Shown: positions 1 to 6,148, counted from the stretch's first letter. The stretch is DNA of 6,422 nt from Crocinitomix sp. (GCA_020849935.1 JADZFJ010000318.1:1-6422), one strand, 5' to 3'. Notes: generated by a model not told the origin, from the sequence alone. A program made the numbers and translations.

Positions 1-1
1 G

Positions 2-643
2 GCTGAGCAAGATCAAGTGTGGGTTGGAATGGCCAAAGAGACCGCGCATCAATTAGGAACCCCCATTTCGTCATTGATGGCGTGGAGTCAATTATTGGAC
101 GCTCAAGGGGTGGACAAAGAAATAATTACGGAAATAGATAAAGACATCGAAAGGCTCTCCATGGTGACCAATCGGTTTTCTAAAATTGGCTCCGAAGCGA
201 TGTTGGTTGAAGAGAACATGGTAGAAATTCTCAACCAAATTATCGACTACCTGCGCAAACGGATTTCCAAAAAAATTATCTTACATTTTGAGCCAAAAGA
301 AGAAGTTATCGTGGCGATGGTAAACCGCTCATTGATTGATTGGGTCTTTGAAAACATCGTCAAAAATGCGGTTGATTCTATGGATGGAAACGGACAAATA
401 ACCTTTACCATCGAACAAATTGAGGCCTCTGTGCAAATCGAAATTAAAGACACTGGAAAAGGAATTCCTGCCAACAAATTAAAAACCGTTTTTCAACCGG
501 GGTATACCACTAAAAAAAGGGGATGGGGCTTAGGTCTTTCGCTGGTGAAACGTATTGTCGAAGATTTCCACAAAGGCAAAGTGATTGTGGCTCATTCAGA
601 ATTGGGCGTTGGTTCTACCTTTCGAATTACGTTGAAGGTTTAA
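2..643 (+). CDS. Sensor histidine kinase, C-terminal part (5' end outside window)
   Basis: This is the catalytic half of a two-component sensor kinase, which autophosphorylates a histidine and passes the phosphate to a response regulator. The reading frame is open from base 2, so the GTG at 17 is not the true start and the sensor region lies off the left edge. Seen directly: an H-box AHQLGTPISSL with the phospho-acceptor His at 47-49; an N-box FENIVKNAVDS with Asn codons at 353-355 and 365-367; a G1 box DTGKG (Asp at 449-451); an F-box FQPGYTTK; and a G2 box GWGLGLSL from 521. All ATP-lid motifs are intact, so the HATPase domain should be active. The residue after the catalytic His is Gln, where most HisKA kinases have Glu or Asp. 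I know this HQLGTP type from Bacteroidota kinases. No response regulator is visible, and the downstream gene converges on it. No clear terminator follows the stop. The input signal cannot be judged. Confidence 0.95.
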   Translation, partial: AEQDQVWVGMAKETAHQLGTPISSLMAWSQLLDAQGVDKEIITEIDKDIERLSMVTNRFSKIGSEAMLVEENMVEILNQIIDYLRKRISKKIILHFEPKEEVIVAMVNRSLIDWVFENIVKNAVDSMDGNGQITFTIEQIEASVQIEIKDTGKGIPANKLKTVFQPGYTTKKRGWGLGLSLVKRIVEDFHKGKVIVAHSELGVGSTFRITLKV

Positions 644-691
644 GGTTTTGGCGCAATTAGAGTTAATTCTCCAATCTAAAACACACTTGAT

Positions 692-1234
692 TTAGTGTCC
701 GCTCAGTGTTAAACGCATCATGATATCTGTTTGTTCGTCGTCACCAAGTCTAAAAATATGTTTGTCGAATTCCAAAAAACCATTTTTCTTGTAAAAGTTA
801 ATAGCGCGAAGATTTTTTTCCCACACACCCAACCAAATATATCCCGCTTTTGTTTGCTTCGCGATATCGATGACCTTGTTGAATAAAATTTGTCCGACCT
901 TTTTACCATGAAAGTCTTTGAGAACATAAATACGTTCAATTTCAAGTGCTGATTTGTCCTTTATTTCGGTTTGTGCAGGTCCAAAATTGATTTTTAAATA
1001 ACCGATCACTTTGTTATCGGAGCTTGCAAAATAGAATTCGGAATTTTCGTCTGACAGTTCAACTTTGAGTTGGTCAACACTTAGGTTATTGTCGAGATAT
1101 TTTTGCATGTCATCGGCCGCATTGTGGTCTGCAAAGGTTTCAAAGAAAGTTTGTTTGCTGATTGTCTGAAGTTCGACAAGGTCGGCAATTGTTATTTTTC
1201 TGATGACAATTTTATCCATATCATTTGGAAGCAT
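692..1234 (-). CDS. GNAT family N-acetyltransferase, PaiA-like
   Basis: This is a cytoplasmic acetyl-CoA-dependent N-acetyltransferase of about 180 aa, one complete GNAT domain. It resembles Bacillus PaiA (spermidine/spermine N1-acetyltransferase) across its length: LEIERIYV at residues 97-104 (beta4), WLGVWEKN at 134-141, AINFYKKNGF at 144-153 and a C-terminal GDDEQTDIMM at 164-173, all of which I recall as near-identical in PaiA. Polyamine acetylation is therefore the best guess, but the substrate is inferred only. The acetyl-CoA pyrophosphate loop reads HGKKVG (109-114), so the first Gly of the usual Q/RxxGxG is Lys. The start is uncertain: ATG at 1234 gives MLPNDMDK, while ATG at 1219 gives MDKIVIRK, which matches where homologues begin. 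Neither has a good Shine-Dalgarno. It lies 19 nt after mce on the same strand and is probably co-transcribed with it. It is convergent with the sensor kinase gene, 48 nt away. Confidence 0.93.
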   Translation of the reverse strand: MLPNDMDKIVIRKITIADLVELQTISKQTFFETFADHNAADDMQKYLDNNLSVDQLKVELSDENSEFYFASSDNKVIGYLKINFGPAQTEIKDKSALEIERIYVLKDFHGKKVGQILFNKVIDIAKQTKAGYIWLGVWEKNLRAINFYKKNGFLEFDKHIFRLGDDEQTDIMMRLTLSGH

Positions 1235-1253
1235 TTGTTAGCAGCGATGTGCC

Positions 1254-1652
1254 TTAACTGCGTTCTTGACACAATTCAATCAAAACGCTATTGGTTGATT
1301 TAGGATGAAGAAATGCGATTCGTTTATTGTCCGCACCAAATTTTGGCACTTCGTTAATCAAAATAAATCCTAAATCCGTTAATCGTTTCATCTCAAAATC
1401 TAAATCAACTACTTCAAAGGCGAGGTGATGGATTCCTTCTCCTTTTTTTTCAATGAATTTGGAGATTGGACTTTCTGAATTTGTTCCTTCTAAAAGCTCA
1501 ATTTTAACATCACCTGATTTAAAAAAGGAGGTCATCACGCCTTCGCTTTCCACCCCTTCTGTCTTGTAATGAGGACTGTCAAATAATGCTGCAAACAATT
1601 CATTTGAAGCCGCCAAATCTTTTACTGCAATACCAATGTGTTCTAATTTCAT
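1254..1652 (-). CDS. mce: Methylmalonyl-CoA epimerase (VOC/glyoxalase fold)
   Basis: It interconverts (R)- and (S)-methylmalonyl-CoA, linking methylmalonyl-CoA mutase to propionyl-CoA carboxylation or decarboxylation in propionate, odd-chain fatty acid and branched-chain amino acid metabolism. At 132 aa it has the usual length of the family and comprises two VOC half-repeats. Metal ligands are visible in their expected places: His5 in KLEHIGIAV, Glu52 in VKIELLEG, His75 (or His76) in GEGIHHLAFEV, and Glu126 in SVLIELCQ. The GEGIHHLAFEV segment is diagnostic of epimerases within the VOC superfamily. The start ATG at 1652 is preceded by an A/G-rich GAAGAAG at a usable distance. The mutase and carboxylase genes are not in the window. 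The gene begins only about 21 nt after a Rho-independent terminator of the upstream gene on the same strand, and the PaiA-like acetyltransferase gene follows 19 nt after its stop. Confidence 0.96.
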   Translation of the reverse strand: MKLEHIGIAVKDLAASNELFAALFDSPHYKTEGVESEGVMTSFFKSGDVKIELLEGTNSESPISKFIEKKGEGIHHLAFEVVDLDFEMKRLTDLGFILINEVPKFGADNKRIAFLHPKSTNSVLIELCQERS

Positions 1653-1673
1653 AACATCACTTCTTCAATAGAC

Positions 1674-1704
1674 AAAAAAAATCCGCTCGTGTAGGAGCGG
1701 ATTT
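1674..1704 (-). terminator. Rho-independent terminator of the T9SS cargo gene
   Basis: A perfect 10-bp inverted repeat (AAATCCGCTC at 1679-1688, GAGCGGATTT at 1695-1704) encloses a 6-nt loop. On the - strand the hairpin runs straight into eight T residues (1681 down to 1674). It lies 23 nt past the stop codon of the secreted-protein gene and is oriented to end its transcript. On the + strand it is preceded, not followed, by the A/T tract, so it acts for the - strand. It is the only strong intrinsic terminator I found in the window. Confidence 0.9.
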
Positions 1705-1727
1705 AGTATTTTAACGAGCATTAAAAT

Positions 1728-2537
1728 TTAGATTTTAATGAATTTATCCGTTTTATTGTCGTAATTAATATAATAAGATCCCTTTTTGAGGTTGGTACAA
1801 TCCACCTCAGAACCCACACCTTTTTTCACGATATTCCCGTAGGCGTCATAAATTTCATATTTTGTTTCGATTGGTTTTCCATTCGAGGTAAACGTTACCG
1901 AATTTTTAACCTTAACTGGTGACAAAATAGGTTCTACAATCGCTGCATTTACAAAAGTAATTGTTTCAGAAGGACGTTTTTTACCAGTGTGGTCGGTTTG
2001 AACAACACGTACTTTGTTTTCACCTGAATGTGGAGAAACATTAAAAGAGTATTCATTTAAAGAAGGATTTCCAAGTCCATCTACTTCACCAATCACCACC
2101 CATTTGTTCCATCTAAATTGTTCAACTACAAAAGGTAATTTTCCAGACTCTCCAGTGGTGGTCCAAATTAATTTACCCTCAGGTGTACATTTAATGCTCT
2201 GAATTTCGAAGGTACTTTTTGGTAAAAGAACTTCTGGATTTAAAATTTTAGGTTTACAATTTAATCCATGTTCTAAAACAATAAAAACAGGATCACCAAT
2301 TTTTAAGCCGAATGATGAAAAATCTATTTCAAATGCGCTTGATTGAAGTCCATCCACAATAGGGTCTCCGTTAACGGTAGCCTTGGTGACACAAAAACCA
2401 AATCCATCCTCATCCTCCGGATTCTGAACATAAATATTTTTGCCTTGATAATGTCCTTCCAAGGATAAATCAGCCCGTGAAACGAACGATCCGCCAAGGA
2501 AAATAAGTAGGAGTAGTATAGTATTTTTCAAGTACAT
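1728..2537 (-). CDS. Secreted protein with T9SS type A C-terminal sorting domain
   Basis: A 269-aa secreted protein of unknown function. Seen directly: a Sec signal peptide, K4 then a hydrophobic run ILLLLIFLGG, with likely cleavage after SRA (residue 22). From about 212 to the end is a C-terminal domain with YEIYDAYGNIV, NLKKGSYYI and a KFIKI tail, the pattern of the type A (Por secretion system) sorting domain that directs cargo through the outer membrane by the type IX secretion system. Residues about 124-197 (WTTTGESGKLPFVVEQF, IGEVDGLGNP, YSF, VQTDHTGK) look like the beta-sandwich module often found before such tails in Bacteroidota. The first ~100 mature residues (GHYQGKNIYVQNP, DGFGFCVTKATVNGD) match no named domain I know. 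It is monocistronic: its own promoter upstream, a strong terminator downstream, and divergent from the SBP gene. I see no catalytic motif, so an adhesin or structural role is possible but unproven. Confidence 0.88.
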   Translation of the reverse strand: MYLKNTILLLLIFLGGSFVSRADLSLEGHYQGKNIYVQNPEDEDGFGFCVTKATVNGDPIVDGLQSSAFEIDFSSFGLKIGDPVFIVLEHGLNCKPKILNPEVLLPKSTFEIQSIKCTPEGKLIWTTTGESGKLPFVVEQFRWNKWVVIGEVDGLGNPSLNEYSFNVSPHSGENKVRVVQTDHTGKKRPSETITFVNAAIVEPILSPVKVKNSVTFTSNGKPIETKYEIYDAYGNIVKKGVGSEVDCTNLKKGSYYINYDNKTDKFIKI

Positions 2538-2542
2538 TTCGC

Positions 2543-2567
2543 AATTATGCGTTTAAATTTCATAATT
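2543..2567. repeat. Short inverted repeat in the leader of the T9SS cargo gene
   Basis: AATTATG at 2543-2549 is mirrored by CATAATT at 2561-2567 with an 11-nt A/T-rich spacer. It lies 6 nt upstream of the cargo start codon, and its outer arm is close to the predicted transcription start. It could be a regulator site or a weak leader hairpin. At 7 bp in A/T-rich DNA it may also be chance. Confidence 0.35.
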
Positions 2568-2572
2568 AAGTG

Positions 2573-2603
2573 CAATAATAATGGTTACTTTAGTAATAAA
2601 CAA
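2573..2603 (-). promoter_or_regulatory. Probable Bacteroidota-type promoter of the T9SS cargo gene
   Basis: Read on the - strand, TTG (2603-2601) is followed after 20 nt by TATTATTG (2580-2573). This is one mismatch from the -7 consensus TAnnTTTG, with spacing in the usual range for the Bacteroidota primary sigma factor. It would start transcription near 2566, giving a leader of about 30 nt before the ATG at 2537. The match is imperfect in A/T-rich DNA, so confidence is moderate. Confidence 0.42.
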
Positions 2604-2663
2604 GTTATCCACCATTTTTTTTTCAATTATTAACATGTTTTTAATATTATTTTCCCCAAATAA

Positions 2664-2693
2664 TGGAAGAATATAAAAAATCGGTTATATTTG
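2664..2693 (+). promoter_or_regulatory. Probable Bacteroidota-type promoter of the SBP-hemW unit
   Basis: TATATTTG at 2686-2693 is an exact match to the -7 consensus TAnnTTTG. At 19 nt upstream is TGG (2664-2666), a near match to the -33 TTG. Transcription would begin near 2699, leaving about 34 nt of leader before the ATG at 2733. The exact -7 match in the divergent intergenic region makes this one of the better promoter calls here; the -33 half is weak. Confidence 0.55.
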
Positions 2694-2732
2694 AACGAGC
2701 GTTAATGAAATAAATTTAAGTTTTTAATTGCC

Positions 2733-4469
2733 ATGAAGATACCTTACAAATTATTTATTCCTCTCGTTTTTTTATTCGTTAGTTGTGGGGGCGATTCGAC
2801 TGATACTGAAACGACAGACGAAGCTACTGTTCCTACAAAAAATGGCGGCGTTTTCCGAATGAGTATTGGTAGTTTTTTCAAATGTGTTCATGTGAATGAG
2901 GTACAAAAACACGAAGAATCACAAGTTTATTGGCAAATATTTGAAGGTCTTGTAAAATACAATTCCGAAACCTTAAAAATCGAACCTTCATTGGCTAAAA
3001 GTTGGGAAATTTCTCCTGATGGATTGATTTATACTTTTGTCCTAAGAGACAGTGTTTTTTTTCATGATAATGCGTGTTTTAAAGATGGGAAGGGTCGCCT
3101 AGTGACGTCGGAGGATGTGCTGTATTCTTTCCAACAAATTTATGATCCGAAACCAACCAATACCAGTTATTCTATATTCAAAAACACCATTAAAGGAGGT
3201 AATCAATTTCACGATGGTGAGGCACAGGAAATTGAAGGCATAAAAATAAATGGCAACGAAATTACCTTCGAACTTGAAAAACCTAGTTTGGCTTTTATTC
3301 AAAAATTAGCGAGTGTATTTGGTTCGATTATCGCCAAAGAAGCAACCGAAGCTGCTGAATTTATTCCCGTTGGGACAGGGCCTTTTTTCTATGACAGCAA
3401 AAATTCAACCTCAAGCAAAATTCGACTTGCAAATAATAAAAATTACTACGGAAAAGATGAGGAAGGCAATAAACTGCCTTATTTGGACAGTACTGTTTTT
3501 GTTTATTTTGAGAATTCAGATGATCAAATGGATCTTTTTTGGGATGGAAGCTTAAGCTATGTGAGCAAAGTTCCAATCACAAAAATATCGGAAGTATTGG
3601 AAGAAAAAATCAATGATTTTGAAAGTAAACCACCGAAATATATTCTCATTAGCGAACCGGAATTAACAACAACTTACCTCGAGTTGAACATGCAAACACC
3701 TATCTTGAAAAATGTGAAGGTGAGACAAGCATTAAATTTGGCCATTGATCGTGAAAAATTGGTGAGTAAGATCCTTAAAAATCAAGCCTACGAAATTGGA
3801 AAATTTGGGCTGGTACCTCCACTGCCAAAAATCTTTGAAGCCTATGATTTTGAAGGAGTCGAAGATGTGTCATACACCTTTAATTCGGCACGTGCAAAAG
3901 AATTGTTGGCCGAAGCGGGTTATCCAGATGGTAAAAATTTTCCAACCTTAGAAATGCAATTTAAAGCAGGAAGCACCGATTATTTGATTGCTTCTGAAAT
4001 TCAAAACCAATTGCGTAGTGTGCTTAATATCAATATTGACATCGAAGCAATTGAGTTCAACGACTTACTCGAAAACAAAGCGATGGGGAATGCCGATATT
4101 TTTAGAACAAATTGGGTGGGTGATTATACCAGCGCCGAAGCATTTTTGGCCAATGCTTATGGTAAATTTGTACCAAAATCTAAAAAAGAACCTTCCTATC
4201 TGAACAGTTCACGGTATCAAAATCCTGAATTTGATAAATTGTTTGAGCTTGGTGCAAATGAATTGGATCCGAAATTGGCAAATAAATATTTTAGCGACGC
4301 AGAAAAATTATTGATGCAAGATGCCGCTTTTATCATTCTTTGGTACAACGAAGATTTATCTTTGAAACAAGCAGCCTTAAGAGATTTCGGCACCAACAGT
4401 ATTGGGTATATCGACTTGAAAAAAGTGTTTTTCAGAACCCCAACTGCCGAAGAATTCGCGAGTAAATAA
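2733..4469 (+). CDS. ABC transporter solute-binding lipoprotein, family 5 (peptide/OppA-DppA type)
   Basis: A 578-aa extracytoplasmic ligand-binding protein of the SBP_bac_5 family, whose members bind oligopeptides, nickel, sugars or heme. Seen directly: a lipoprotein signal peptide ending in FVSC (Cys18), an acidic Ser/Thr/Asp/Glu linker to about residue 32, then the two-lobe fold. Family landmarks include LAKSWEISPDGLIYTF (87-102), a lid around FHDNACFKDGKG, PVGTGPF (212-218), VRQALNLAIDREKLV (330-344) and LAEAGYPDGKNFP (392-404). Beyond the lipid-bearing Cys18, two cysteines (C51, C115) could form a disulfide; the CFxDGKGR-type loop is one I associate with Bacteroidota members. The ligand cannot be read from sequence; peptide is the default. 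No permease or ATPase gene is adjacent, so it is an orphan here. The start is supported by the lipobox; there is no Shine-Dalgarno, only A/T-rich leader. hemW follows after 7 nt and is probably co-transcribed. Confidence 0.94.
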   Translation: MKIPYKLFIPLVFLFVSCGGDSTDTETTDEATVPTKNGGVFRMSIGSFFKCVHVNEVQKHEESQVYWQIFEGLVKYNSETLKIEPSLAKSWEISPDGLIYTFVLRDSVFFHDNACFKDGKGRLVTSEDVLYSFQQIYDPKPTNTSYSIFKNTIKGGNQFHDGEAQEIEGIKINGNEITFELEKPSLAFIQKLASVFGSIIAKEATEAAEFIPVGTGPFFYDSKNSTSSKIRLANNKNYYGKDEEGNKLPYLDSTVFVYFENSDDQMDLFWDGSLSYVSKVPITKISEVLEEKINDFESKPPKYILISEPELTTTYLELNMQTPILKNVKVRQALNLAIDREKLVSKILKNQAYEIGKFGLVPPLPKIFEAYDFEGVEDVSYTFNSARAKELLAEAGYPDGKNFPTLEMQFKAGSTDYLIASEIQNQLRSVLNINIDIEAIEFNDLLENKAMGNADIFRTNWVGDYTSAEAFLANAYGKFVPKSKKEPSYLNSSRYQNPEFDKLFELGANELDPKLANKYFSDAEKLLMQDAAFIILWYNEDLSLKQAALRDFGTNSIGYIDLKKVFFRTPTAEEFASK

Positions 4470-4476
4470 AATCTAA

Positions 4477-5598
4477 ATGGCCGGAATATACGTGCATGTG
4501 CCTTTTTGTAAGGTCAAATGTCACTACTGTGATTTTCATTTTTCTGTTCAACTTAAAAATAGACAAGAATTGGTAGATGCCCTGTGCCAAGAAATTAGGG
4601 AACGGAAAGATTATTTGGCGTCTGAAATCATCGAAACGATTTATTTTGGCGGTGGAACTCCAAGTGTTTTGGAAAGTAAAATGATCGATCAAATCATGAC
4701 CACCATTCACGAAAATTTTGAACTTTCCGAATCTCCAGAAATTACCTTCGAATGTAATCCTGATGATATCACACAGGAGAAATTAATGGATTTTAAAACG
4801 TTTGGAATAAATCGGTTAAGTATCGGCATTCAGTCGTTTGATGACAATGTGTTACGATTTATGAACCGAGCGCATTCGGCAGATGAAGCCAAAAATGCCG
4901 TCATCAACGCGCAAAAATTTGGGTTTGATAACCTTACCTTAGATTTGATTTATGGGGTTCCAGGGTCATCCATGACTTCTTGGAAAAAAGAATTAGCCTT
5001 GATGGATTCACTTCAACCGCAACATTTATCGGCTTATTGTTTAACCATCGAACCAAAAACCGTTTTTGGGAAATGGAGTAAGCAAGGCAAACTTACCCCA
5101 ACCGAAGATCAAGAGAGTATTACACAATTTCAATACCTCATGGATTTTTGCGCGGACAAAGGATTCGAGCAATACGAAATCTCCAATTTTGCGAAAGAAG
5201 GATTTATCTCGCGTCACAATTCGGCGTATTGGTTAGGAAAAAAATACCTTGGCATTGGGCCATCTGCCCATTCGTATAATGGTTTGGAACGAAGTTGGAA
5301 CATCGCCAACAACATAAAATATAGTCAACTGATTTCTAAAAACGAAACCTATTCAGAATCAGAAGTTTTGCAAGTAACCGACCATTTTAACGAATATATT
5401 CTCACCCGATTTCGTACCAAGTGGGGCGTAAATCTCTCCGATTTAGCCTTAATTTCTGCGCCTCTTACCGCCGAATTTGAGAAGAAAATACAATCCTACC
5501 TTGCTTCGGGGCATGTTTATCGTGAAAACAATACCTATTTGTTGACCACTTCTGGCAAATTCATCGCCGATGGAATAACCTCCGATTTATTTTCTTAA
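4477..5598 (+). CDS. hemW: Radical SAM heme chaperone HemW (HemN-like)
   Basis: HemW is a radical SAM protein related to the anaerobic coproporphyrinogen III oxidase HemN but lacking that activity; characterised members bind heme and deliver it to respiratory proteins. At 373 aa it has HemW length, not the roughly 450 aa of HemN. Seen directly: an N-terminal VHVPFCKVKCHYCDF with the CxxxCxxC cluster ligands C11, C15 and C18; the SAM-contact GGGTPS at 58-63; the strand motif INRLSIGIQSFDD (111-123); and the heme-associated HNxxYW motif at 247-252 (HNSAYW), followed by GIGPSAHSY. A HemN C-terminal domain fills about 300-373. The ATG follows the SBP stop by 7 nt, which implies translational or transcriptional coupling; the start context is A-rich without Shine-Dalgarno. 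The next gene, msrC, appears to have its own promoter. Older annotation would call it coproporphyrinogen III oxidase, which the motifs argue against. Confidence 0.96.
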   Translation: MAGIYVHVPFCKVKCHYCDFHFSVQLKNRQELVDALCQEIRERKDYLASEIIETIYFGGGTPSVLESKMIDQIMTTIHENFELSESPEITFECNPDDITQEKLMDFKTFGINRLSIGIQSFDDNVLRFMNRAHSADEAKNAVINAQKFGFDNLTLDLIYGVPGSSMTSWKKELALMDSLQPQHLSAYCLTIEPKTVFGKWSKQGKLTPTEDQESITQFQYLMDFCADKGFEQYEISNFAKEGFISRHNSAYWLGKKYLGIGPSAHSYNGLERSWNIANNIKYSQLISKNETYSESEVLQVTDHFNEYILTRFRTKWGVNLSDLALISAPLTAEFEKKIQSYLASGHVYRENNTYLLTTSGKFIADGITSDLFS

Positions 5599-5604
5599 GT
5601 GCCT

Positions 5605-5639
5605 TTTGAACTTAATTCGCACTAAAAAAACTACTTTTG
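5605..5639 (+). promoter_or_regulatory. Probable promoter of msrC
   Basis: TACTTTTG at 5632-5639 matches the Bacteroidota -7 consensus TAnnTTTG exactly. TTTG at 5605-5608 serves as a -33 element after a 23-nt spacer, at the long end of the accepted range. The predicted transcription start falls near 5645, just before the ATGs at 5651 and 5654. This argues against the in-frame TTG at 5606 as the start of msrC and implies a very short leader. Confidence 0.5.
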
Positions 5640-5650
5640 CTCAAAATTCC

Positions 5651-6148
5651 ATGATGGCGGAAACATTACAATTAATAAAAGGTTCGAGAGAGGGAAGGTA
5701 CAAAGTACTTCTCCCTCAAATCAGCGCATTGATTGCCGACGAACCTGATTTAATTGCAAATTGTGCCAACATCGTCGCCGCCTTACGCCAAACATTTGGA
5801 TTTTTTTGGATTGGGTTTTATTTTGTCAATGACAAAGATAATTGCTTGGTGCTTGGGCCTTTTCAAGGCGACATTGCATGTACGCGTATAGGATTTGGAA
5901 AAGGCGTATGTGGCACAGCTTGGCAAAGGGCAGAAACTATTCTTGTCCCAGATGTCGAACAATTTGAAGGGCATATTGCATGCAGCAGTGCTTCAAAATC
6001 AGAAATTGTCGTTCCCATACTTTTTAATGGAAATGTGCGTTGTGTACTCGACATTGACAGTGATCAATTAGACGATTTTACAGAAATAGACAAACAATAT
6101 TTAGAGGTGATGGCAACTAATTTTGCCTATCTTTTTTCAAATGGTTAA
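5651..6148 (+). CDS. msrC: Free methionine-R-sulfoxide reductase (GAF domain)
   Basis: A single cytoplasmic GAF domain of 164-165 aa that reduces free (not protein-bound) methionine-R-sulfoxide, a product of oxidative damage, usually with thioredoxin as reductant. The family (E. coli YebR/MsrC, yeast fRMsr) uses three cysteines equivalent to E. coli C84, C94 and C118. All three are present here in the conserved contexts GDIACTRI, GKGVCGTAW and GHIACSSAS (residues 76, 86 and 110 counted from the ATG at 5654), so the enzyme should be active. LVLGPFQG and VLDIDSD are further family landmarks. The frame is open upstream to a TTG at 5606, but that extension overlaps the predicted promoter and has no counterpart in the homologues I recall, so I start at the ATG pair 5651/5654; MAETLQLIKG from 5654 looks most like the family start. 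The stop overlaps the next gene by 8 nt. Confidence 0.95.
   Translation: MMAETLQLIKGSREGRYKVLLPQISALIADEPDLIANCANIVAALRQTFGFFWIGFYFVNDKDNCLVLGPFQGDIACTRIGFGKGVCGTAWQRAETILVPDVEQFEGHIACSSASKSEIVVPILFNGNVRCVLDIDSDQLDDFTEIDKQYLEVMATNFAYLFSNG

Noticed and set aside
247..477. Antisense open frames within the kinase gene, and similar ones within SBP, hemW and msrC.
   Set aside because: They lack recognisable motifs or sensible starts and lie wholly inside strongly conserved genes on the other strand, so they are shadows.
655..698. Short inverted repeats between the kinase and acetyltransferase genes (AATTA/TAATT at 655-668, ACACT/AGTGT at 683-698) as a bidirectional terminator.
   Set aside because: The stems are only 5 bp, A/T-rich or overlapping the stop codon, and no T tract follows in either direction.
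3191..3200. A perfect Shine-Dalgarno-like AAAGGAGGT inside the SBP gene, followed by an out-of-frame ATG at 3214.
   Set aside because: The ATG opens only a 9-codon frame; the bases simply encode part of the SBP (IKGGN), and this lineage seems not to rely on Shine-Dalgarno sites.
3258..4752. An exact 15-nt repeat, GAAATTACCTTCGAA, at 3258-3272 and 4738-4752.
   Set aside because: Both copies are in frame and encode EITFE within unrelated proteins; coincidence of common codons, not a recombination or regulatory repeat.
5598..5625. AGTGC/GCACT inverted repeat after hemW as a terminator.
   Set aside because: The stem is 5 bp with a 16-nt loop, and on the + strand it is followed by A residues, not T.
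6118..6125. A TAATTTTG match to the -7 promoter element just upstream of the Ig-like lipoprotein gene.
   Set aside because: It lies inside msrC, has no TTG at the right distance, and several such matches are expected by chance in A/T-rich DNA; the 8-nt gene overlap suggests co-transcription with msrC instead.
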